A stretch of DNA of 36,774 bases from Pegethrix bostrychoides GSE-TBD4-15B (GTDB lineage: Bacteria > Cyanobacteriota > Cyanobacteriia > Elainellales > Elainellaceae): assembly GCA_019359155.1 (NCBI GenBank), contig JAHHHV010000029.1:1-36774 (forward strand), written 5' to 3'. The first letter of the stretch is position 1, and every line of letters begins with the position of its first letter. The position numbers and the translations under genes were made by a program. This document shows positions 31,770 through 36,774 of the stretch, in pieces. The notes beneath the pieces were generated by a model that saw only the letters and a list, made by a program, of their open reading frames with translations, did no database searches and had not been told where the DNA came from.

Positions 31770-31862
31770 TTTTAGTGATACCAAAAGCGGCTCTAATATC
31801 AACTTTTTCAGCTCGCACGCAACCTCAGCTATCGACCTGTTTCAGCACCGACCCCAGCATGA
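31770..31862 (+). pseudogene. Remnant of a second PAS-protein gene
   Basis: From 31800 the frame reads QLFQLARNLSYRPVSAPTPA and stops at 31860-31862. It matches the end of the PAS protein (GLFQLARNLSYRPIESPVTA). Just upstream, CCAAAAGCGGC recalls the CTAAAAGCGGC of the same gene, but the 100 bp between those points in the parent are missing and a stop intervenes. It is therefore a deleted duplicate. Confidence 0.6.
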
Positions 31863-32090
31863 GGGGTGATGCCCAGTACAAGCCATTGATTTAGACAGGA
31901 AACAGTGAACAGATTTCGTGCATCGCGTGAGAATGGGGAAGGAGATGTTCCCAATTTTGTATTACCTCTTTTATGAGAGAGTTCATACATTTGTCCATAA
32001 AGAATCTCTGGATCATGTCCTGCAAAATGTTGATATTTTCTGCTGCTTGCGCTAAAACAAGAGCTAGTCAATCTTGGAGCACTTGTACTA

Positions 32091-32273
32091 ATGGCTGAAA
32101 TAAAGCGGGGGCGCGGGCGTCCGAGGGTCGATAAACCTTCGAGTTGTGTCTATGGGGTGTGTTTGAAGGTCGAGGTTCTTGAAGACGTGAGACAGCTCGC
32201 AAAAAGGGAGAAGTCCAGTATTAACCGGGTTCTCCGGTCAGCAGTCGAGCAATATCTGCAAAATAATTCGTGA
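32091..32273 (+). CDS. AT-hook plus ribbon-helix-helix protein
   Basis: A 60-residue product from the ATG at 32091. It starts MAEIKRGRGRPRVDKPSS, where RGRGRPR is an AT-hook-like motif, followed by VYGVCLKVEVLEDVRQLAKR, EKSSINRVLRSAVEQYLQ, a ribbon-helix-helix core. Two DNA-contact elements in one very small protein suggest a repressor or partition-site binder. It is followed 7 bp later by the 32281 gene, probably an operon. Confidence 0.7.
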   Translation: MAEIKRGRGRPRVDKPSSCVYGVCLKVEVLEDVRQLAKREKSSINRVLRSAVEQYLQNNS

Positions 32274-32280
32274 GGTGAGT

Positions 32281-33033
32281 ATGGCCGGTTTCGGCAACAA
32301 AAATAAGCTTGCGGATTTCTTCCCAGACGAGCAAATTGCAACGTTGGCGGTTTTGAAGGATCTGCCACCCGACCATCAGCTTCAGCAGGTTATGACCCCT
32401 CAACAGGCTGAGCGGATGGCGCATGTTAAAGGCCATCACGTTGACCTGGCAGCGGCATTAGAGGCTTACTTTAGCGGGCGGCGTAACCCGTTCTCGGATG
32501 TTCATCCGACGCGGCGCAAGTTGGTTGAGTCTGACTTGAAGTATTACCTACGGTTTTACGATCTCGTCTGGTTCGGCTGGACTGAGATTCAGGCAGAGGT
32601 GAAGCGAACAATGGATCTCGAAGATCAGGCGGTCTTCCCTGATTCGCCGGGTGAACTGCTGCGGTTTGTCCTGACCAGCGGCTGCAACTATCAGGTTGAA
32701 ACAATACTCTCAGGCGCTAAGGTCAACATCCGAGAATCTAGGGCGCTGCTGGGCACTTTGCCAGAGAGGTCAGAGGTGTCTGGTCTGGCGGGGAAGCGTT
32801 TAGACCGGACGCTGGCCTATGCCCATGAGGTCAGAGAGCGGTTGTCCACTGATGCGCTGATGGTTGAGTTCTGCAAGGTTGCAGTCAAGAAGCGGCTGCG
32901 CGGTAACTCTGGTCTGGCGGCTACACTCAAAGACTTCAAGACAGAGGAGAAACGCAAAATCGGCACGATACGCAAGCTGCTCACCGGCGTCAAGGGGACT
33001 GATTTTTTGGTTCAAAAACGGGTGAAAAACTAG
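32281..33033 (+). CDS. Hypothetical protein, operon partner of the RHH protein
   Basis: A 250-residue product from the ATG at 32281 (GAGG 6 nt upstream; a GTG at 32275 is less likely). It is alpha-helical: FFPDEQIATLAVLKDLPPDH, then YYLRFYDLVWFGWTEIQAEV, then GLAATLKDFKTEEKRKIGTI. It has no known motif. Being next to the RHH gene, it may take part in replicon maintenance. After it there is no gene until 33584. Confidence 0.55.
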   Translation: MAGFGNKNKLADFFPDEQIATLAVLKDLPPDHQLQQVMTPQQAERMAHVKGHHVDLAAALEAYFSGRRNPFSDVHPTRRKLVESDLKYYLRFYDLVWFGWTEIQAEVKRTMDLEDQAVFPDSPGELLRFVLTSGCNYQVETILSGAKVNIRESRALLGTLPERSEVSGLAGKRLDRTLAYAHEVRERLSTDALMVEFCKVAVKKRLRGNSGLAATLKDFKTEEKRKIGTIRKLLTGVKGTDFLVQKRVKN

Positions 33034-33161
33034 CCTAAACCCTCACCCTGACTAGGTTTACGTGCTCTCTGTTCAAACCGGGTTTTACTCTGGCAATTCG
33101 CTGCTTGACTCGCTAAAGTGATGGCAGATCAAATCAAAGCCCGAATTGCGCGAGGTTGAGC

Positions 33162-33175
33162 TTAGGCTAGCCTAA
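33162..33175. repeat. 14-bp perfect palindrome TTAGGCTAGCCTAA
   Basis: TTAGGCTAGCCTAA is a perfect palindrome. A related string, TTAGGCTAGCC, lies at about 5883. It is in the gene-free stretch 33034-33583 and could be a dimer-binding site. Confidence 0.45.
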
Positions 33176-33264
33176 CGACCTGCCTCAGTCGGAGCGACAA
33201 TCGGGCGAGATGATCAAATCTTCGCTTAGGGGCAAAAAGCGATGAAAGTAACGCAACTTTTGCC

Positions 33265-33423
33265 AAAGTTTCTTTCCACTGGAAGTGGTTCGTTTATAGC
33301 CGCTCTCTAGCCAGCAAAGAAACTTTAGTCAATCCTTAAAAGTTATATAGGACAGGCTTGTTAAAATTCTTGTAGATGTGTCCATGAATGAAAGAGCGGC
33401 TATAAACGATTCGCTTCCAGTGG
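33265..33423. repeat. Nested inverted repeats, 31-bp and 11-bp arms
   Basis: Arms of 31 bp at 33276-33306 and 33393-33423 are reverse complements at 28 of 31 positions. Directly in front of the first arm, AAAGTTTCTTT (33265-33275) pairs perfectly with AAAGAAACTTT (33316-33326). The strand 33265-33306 can therefore fold with a near or a distant partner, giving alternative structures. Outer arms begin with CCACTGGAAG. It may be a single-strand origin, a recombination site, or a tiny element; no gene is inside. Confidence 0.65.
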
Positions 33424-33583
33424 GATTCCAACAAGTGATCACGCAGAATTCAAAAAAAAGCTATGCTAACTGCTCCGAAAGCCGAAAAGTCGGTTAGGAT
33501 TCTAGCGTCAACAGTGCAGCGGTACTACCAGCCCCAATCGGGCATTTTTCAGACTCAGATCTGTCACACAAGGGAGAGAAGTT

Positions 33584-33745
33584 ATGGGCCTACAAGCATT
33601 GTCCTTCAGGATCGAATCCTTTGACCGTTCGCGCTTGGAGCGGATTGCGAAAAAGCGCGGCAAGCCTGCAACCGCGATTGTCCGCGAGTTGACGCAGAAA
33701 TATATCGACAGTTTCGAGGAGGCCGAGCGCAAATCAGCCGCTTAA
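33584..33745 (+). CDS. Tiny ribbon-helix-helix protein 1
   Basis: A 53-residue product from the ATG at 33584, with AGGGAG 7 nt upstream. It reads MGLQALSFRIESFDRSRLER, IAKKRGKPATAIVRELTQKY, IDSFEEAERKSAA: a short strand (LSFRI) and two helices, as in CopG/Arc proteins that control plasmid copy number. The nested inverted repeats lie upstream. It is the first gene of the replication region. Confidence 0.65.
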   Translation: MGLQALSFRIESFDRSRLERIAKKRGKPATAIVRELTQKYIDSFEEAERKSAA

Positions 33746-33808
33746 AAATCAGCCTGATTTTCCGGTATACGCAATCTAGGCATCCTAAAGTAGCACTCCA
33801 AAAAAGCT

Positions 33809-33967
33809 ATGCGCCAACCCCATCCGCTCGCAGTCCGAGTCCCGCCCGCCAAGATTGAGGCGCTTAACCTCGCATCTATCCGGCTAGGCATCAAGCGCAA
33901 TCGGTTCATCAATCAGGCTATCGACAGAGCACTAGCTGAGTTGGGGTTGCCCAACGATGCCGCTTAA
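33809..33967 (+). CDS. Tiny ribbon-helix-helix protein 2
   Basis: A 52-residue product from the ATG at 33809. It begins MRQPHPLAVRVPPAKIEALN, LASIRLGIKRNRFINQAIDR, ALAELGLP: a strand (LAVRVP) followed by two helices, RHH-like. It has 63 bp between it and the previous RHH gene, and the ribosome binding site is weak. The two may form a hetero- or homodimer repressor or segregation factor for the downstream primase gene. Confidence 0.55.
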   Translation: MRQPHPLAVRVPPAKIEALNLASIRLGIKRNRFINQAIDRALAELGLPNDAA

Positions 33968-34053
33968 ATCAAAACCCCACCAGCAGCGCCAAAAGCCTAG
34001 GAACTTTAGCTGCGAAGTGGGGTTGTCCAGTAAACCTATAAGGAGGCTCACTA

Positions 34054-34461
34054 GTGCACGGATATTATCTAACAGAAAGTCGAAAACGGCACCTGCCTGC
34101 GGCAGATTCCAAGAAAAACTCGAAACCCTACGTCAATGATAATTGTTCTCATTGCAAGAATCAAGCGTCTCAAGGCAAGGTAGCGGTTTCTCAGTTCGAT
34201 CTGTTCGCCAGCAGCAGTCCGGTCATCAGTCTTGAGCCAGTACCGACTCGCTCTGGGCGAGTACGGCTGACCATCAATCAGCTAGATTGCCGATGGGAGC
34301 TAATCCCAAATCTCAAAATGGCTGAAGCCAAAGCGCTGCTGGAGTTTATCGCGGCAGAAGGTATCGCTTTCGACCTCGACCTTAACGAGGGCCACCCGAT
34401 TGAATCGGAGCGGCTTCACTGGGCTACAGAGCAGGTGATTTGCGGGGATGTGCGGTTATGA
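34054..34461 (+). CDS. Hypothetical protein coupled to the primase gene
   Basis: A 135-residue product with a GTG start at 34054, fixed by the ideal AAGGAGG 7 nt upstream. The N-terminal third is polar with two cysteines (CSHC). The rest reads VRLTINQLDCRWELIPNLKM, AEAKALLEFIAAEGIAFDLD. Its stop overlaps the ATG of the primase gene (34458) by 4 bp, so it probably acts with it. No family recognised. Confidence 0.6.
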   Translation: MHGYYLTESRKRHLPAADSKKNSKPYVNDNCSHCKNQASQGKVAVSQFDLFASSSPVISLEPVPTRSGRVRLTINQLDCRWELIPNLKMAEAKALLEFIAAEGIAFDLDLNEGHPIESERLHWATEQVICGDVRL

Positions 34462-36740
34462 TGCAGCACCTCCATCGGCAGCAGGCGCAGGATATTGGCG
34501 GCGCGGTAGGCTTATCACCTTTCGAGCAGTGGCAGCGCTTCTGCTGCACACTAGCGCCAAAAGACGGCTCCAGTGAAATTTGGCTGAAATTTGGTCATAA
34601 CCAGTTTTTCGTAGGCGAGTTCAGCCACTCTGGACGCTTCGACATCTGGGCAACGAAGGGCGCAGGTGCTGAGCGAGTTCGCACTGACAATTTAGGGGAC
34701 GCTTACACACACTTAAGCAAGCTTTGCTTGGAGCAACCAGGTGGCGCGTTCTATATCCCGACCCAGCCAATCGGCTCACCGACAAAAGAGGCCGTTGCAA
34801 CAACAGACGATATCGGCATCGAGCTTGACTCGATCAGCAGATCGGAGCAGCTAGAGCAATATGCCGACTTCAGCCGGGTCACTGGATTGGAATGGGCAAT
34901 GCTCATCGGTAGCGGTGGGAAGTCCGTTCATGCCCACCTCAAGCTAGACGAACATCGACCGGTCGAACAGGTTCAACCTTTGCGGCGAGCCACCTGTCTT
35001 GGTCTCCGGGCTGACCCGGTTACGGTACGGCTTCATCAGCCCATGCGTGCCTCTGGACTCTACCGGAAAGAGAAGCAGTCCTATCAGGAGTTGCTCTCGG
35101 CAAGCGATGCTCGCTATACCCCAGAGCAGATAATCGCAGGGCTGAAAAAGTGGTTTGCTCATCTCGATTGGCAGTTCCCAGATTCGCTCAGCGAGGCATG
35201 GTGGCGCGAGAAGTTTCACCCATTACTAAAAGGCAGTGCCAACAATACTGAGCAGCACAAGCTGGACACGGCGCGAGAATTGCTTGCAGCAGGTGAGGCG
35301 GGATTTCTGGCTGATAAGGCAGCAGCCCAGGCTGTCCGCGAGTCACGGGAAACCGAGCGGCGGCTTTACACCGCGCAGCAACAGCTCACGGGCAAAGTTA
35401 GCTTAGTTGATTTGGTCACTCAAACAGAAGAGCGGCTCGGTGCTGACGCTTTCAACTGGAGCGGGCACAACTGGAAGTTTAGCGGCGATCACGCGCGGGG
35501 CTGCTGCCCATTCCACCAATCCGCCAGTGGTTCATCCGGCTGGATTGCGCCTGCTGGGGACGGCTGGGCGTTCCATTGCACGGCCTGCACCGACGATAAG
35601 CCGATAAGCCCATTCGCATACTGGCTCTATCTCAAGAATGGATTCAACACCCCATACCCGCGCGGGCGCGAGTGGGTCGAGGCAGCAAAACAGTTTCTAT
35701 CTGAAACTGGGGTTGCAGTCCCTGACCTTGTGGCGGAGCAAGGCTTTTCAGAATCCGAGTACACAGCGCTGCTGGGACAGCAAGCAGAGCAAGAGCGGCT
35801 TGAGCTGGCTCAGGAAGAACACAGCGAAAGTCTGTGCCTGATCGAATCACTTAGACGGGGCGGCAAGTCCAAGCGCAAGCGTCGCGAACGAGTTGAACCT
35901 ATCGCAGGGGAAAACCTGACAGTTTATTACGAGCCGGGGTGCCTGCCGGAATATAAGGCTGCACTAGAGCTTCCTAACTATTTGCTTCGATCAATTGACG
36001 ATCGGAATCAGTTCTTTGCTGAGGCAGTCAGCAAGGGTTGGTCACACGTTTTGGATGCGAGCGGTACTGGCAGCGGCAAATCGTATAGAGCAGGGTTCCT
36101 GACTCCTGAAAAAATTGGTGTCGATCAGCTCTACTACTTCACGAAAGAATCGCGTAACCCTAGTACACCAACAATTGAGGCCAATTTTACTGAGCTACCA
36201 ACCCGCCATAACGGTCAAGTTCCTGCGGTAGGTAAGAAAACGCCACTGGGCAAATCAGTCATGCGGGTGGTTTCTGAATCAACAGCAGAATCAGGGGGCG
36301 GCAATTGCAATCTCGCACCGTTTTTTAATTCGGTTCAGTCAAAAGGGTACGGTTGGGAGAATAATAATCCGCTTTGCCAACTCTGCGAGTGGTCGGAGTT
36401 TTGTGGTAAAGAGCAGGGGATCGGCTTTGGATTCAAACACCAGCGAGGGGTGGCACTGCGGCAACCTCGAATCAGACTACACCCGCAGTCTGCACCGCAT
36501 GACCTTGACCAAAAGGACGCGGCTATTTGGGAGGAAATTGGGGATCTAAGCACCACCAAGACAATTGCCGCAACACCTGCTCAAGTTAATGAACAGTGGG
36601 CGAGGATTGAGGAATTCGATTCTGAACTTTACGGGCGACTGGCACCCATCAGAACGGCCATTCGCGAAGCAGTCAGACACCCCCAGCAAAGCTGGTGGCT
36701 TGATGAATGTGACCGCCCCAAGGGCGGGTGTCCTCGCTGA
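34458..36740 (+). CDS. Truncated plasmid replication primase-helicase
   Basis: From the ATG at 34458 the product has 760 residues. Residues about 120-170 carry an archaeo-eukaryotic-type primase (AEP) signature (IGIELDSISRSEQLEQYADF, IGSGGKSVHAHLKLDE). Residues about 345-385 form a CHC2-like zinc finger (CCPFH ... WAFHCTAC). A helicase domain begins near 530 with Walker A (DASGTGSGKSYRAG) and has a cysteine cluster (CQLCEWSEFC, about 640). The frame ends after SWWLDECDRPKGGCPR, at the place where Walker B would start, and downstream helicase motifs are missing. The last 11 codons probably belong to an inserted element, so the protein appears cut short. Confidence 0.75.
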   Translation: MMQHLHRQQAQDIGGAVGLSPFEQWQRFCCTLAPKDGSSEIWLKFGHNQFFVGEFSHSGRFDIWATKGAGAERVRTDNLGDAYTHLSKLCLEQPGGAFYIPTQPIGSPTKEAVATTDDIGIELDSISRSEQLEQYADFSRVTGLEWAMLIGSGGKSVHAHLKLDEHRPVEQVQPLRRATCLGLRADPVTVRLHQPMRASGLYRKEKQSYQELLSASDARYTPEQIIAGLKKWFAHLDWQFPDSLSEAWWREKFHPLLKGSANNTEQHKLDTARELLAAGEAGFLADKAAAQAVRESRETERRLYTAQQQLTGKVSLVDLVTQTEERLGADAFNWSGHNWKFSGDHARGCCPFHQSASGSSGWIAPAGDGWAFHCTACTDDKPISPFAYWLYLKNGFNTPYPRGREWVEAAKQFLSETGVAVPDLVAEQGFSESEYTALLGQQAEQERLELAQEEHSESLCLIESLRRGGKSKRKRRERVEPIAGENLTVYYEPGCLPEYKAALELPNYLLRSIDDRNQFFAEAVSKGWSHVLDASGTGSGKSYRAGFLTPEKIGVDQLYYFTKESRNPSTPTIEANFTELPTRHNGQVPAVGKKTPLGKSVMRVVSESTAESGGGNCNLAPFFNSVQSKGYGWENNNPLCQLCEWSEFCGKEQGIGFGFKHQRGVALRQPRIRLHPQSAPHDLDQKDAAIWEEIGDLSTTKTIAATPAQVNEQWARIEEFDSELYGRLAPIRTAIREAVRHPQQSWWLDECDRPKGGCPR

Positions 36741-36774
36741 AAGTGTCTGTGAGTCAATTAGAATCGTCCACTTT
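36707..36774 (-). mobile_element. Possible end of an IS200/IS605-type element
   Basis: The stem CCGCCC-CAA-GGGCGG (36713-36727) lies 27 bp outside a short minus-strand reading frame that enters from the window edge and stops at 36754-36756 (reads KVDDSN). Seen on the minus strand, the order is coding end, short spacer, GC-rich hairpin, boundary. This is how the right ends of cyanobacterial IS200/IS605-type elements look. The boundary would cut the primase gene. Only the tip is visible, so the family is uncertain. Confidence 0.4.

Noticed and set aside
31829-32071. A minus-strand frame of 80 residues with YQHFAGHDPEILYGQMYELS.
   Set aside because: The front half is fairly protein-like, but there is no good start, no partner gene, and it overlaps the PAS remnant. 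It may be a fossil; support is too weak to list it.
1-36774. Search by eye for CRISPR arrays, tRNA or rRNA genes, and a site-specific integrase.
   Set aside because: I found no regularly spaced 25-40 bp repeats with unique spacers, no rRNA-like stretch, and no tyrosine or serine recombinase motif in any frame.

Overview
The window looks like part of a cyanobacterial mobile replicon, most likely a plasmid or phage-plasmid carried by a filamentous or mat-forming species. This is an inference. It rests on protein types that I associate with cyanobacteria (a secreted Excalibur protein, a PAS protein with SDYW and IEFRY motifs, an effector-associated sensor-domain fragment), on one exact HIP1 octamer (GCGATCGC at 5253-5260), and on a primase-helicase replication gene at the right end surrounded by very small ribbon-helix-helix (RHH) proteins. 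I recognise no ribosomal, tRNA, CRISPR or core metabolic gene.

Layout. 1-2040: transposase-like debris, a truncated sensor-type protein, and a duplicated divergent gene pair (Excalibur protein and small membrane protein). 2040-6350: small unknown genes, a GAF-like protein (3678-4706), a coiled-coil protein, then about 800 bp without convincing genes that holds helically phased heptamers, several perfect hairpins and a direct repeat, which is a candidate origin, partition or regulatory region. 6351-17305, plus strand: a GIY-YIG-like protein, then a 2486-residue tape-measure-like protein with three wall-hydrolase-like domains, followed 2 nt later by a baseplate-hub-like protein with a C-terminal M23 peptidase-like domain. 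The pair looks like an orphan phage-tail module, and relatives of one small gene family lie on both sides of it. 17306-17938: non-coding, with 11-bp repeats. 17939-22304: an HNH-like protein, a J-domain protein, a secreted adhesin-E-like protein with a lipoprotein, and a terminase-small-like helix-turn-helix protein. 22311-29881: a long, mostly minus-strand series of small unknown proteins with good ribosome binding sites, interrupted by three plus-strand genes (RHH repressor, excisionase-like HTH, coiled coil). 30061-33033, plus strand: a 10-bp iteron array, a small regulator and a PAS protein, a decayed PAS copy, then an RHH/AT-hook protein with an unknown partner. 33034-36774: a nested inverted-repeat region, two tiny RHH proteins, an unknown protein and the replication primase-helicase, which ends at its presumed Walker B motif where sequence like the end of an IS200/IS605-type element begins.

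How the parts fit. The right end is a replication module: RHH proteins may bind the phased repeat arrays to control copy number or segregation, and the AEP-type primase with a helicase domain would start replication. That protein appears truncated here, so maintenance may depend on another copy. The left-centre cassette could build part of a tail-like particle or a wall-remodelling machine, but no sheath, tube, capsid or terminase large subunit is visible in this window. The most notable points are the orphan tail module with three hydrolase-like domains, the several independent 10-11 bp phased repeat arrays, the nested inverted repeats at 33265-33423, and the truncated replication gene.
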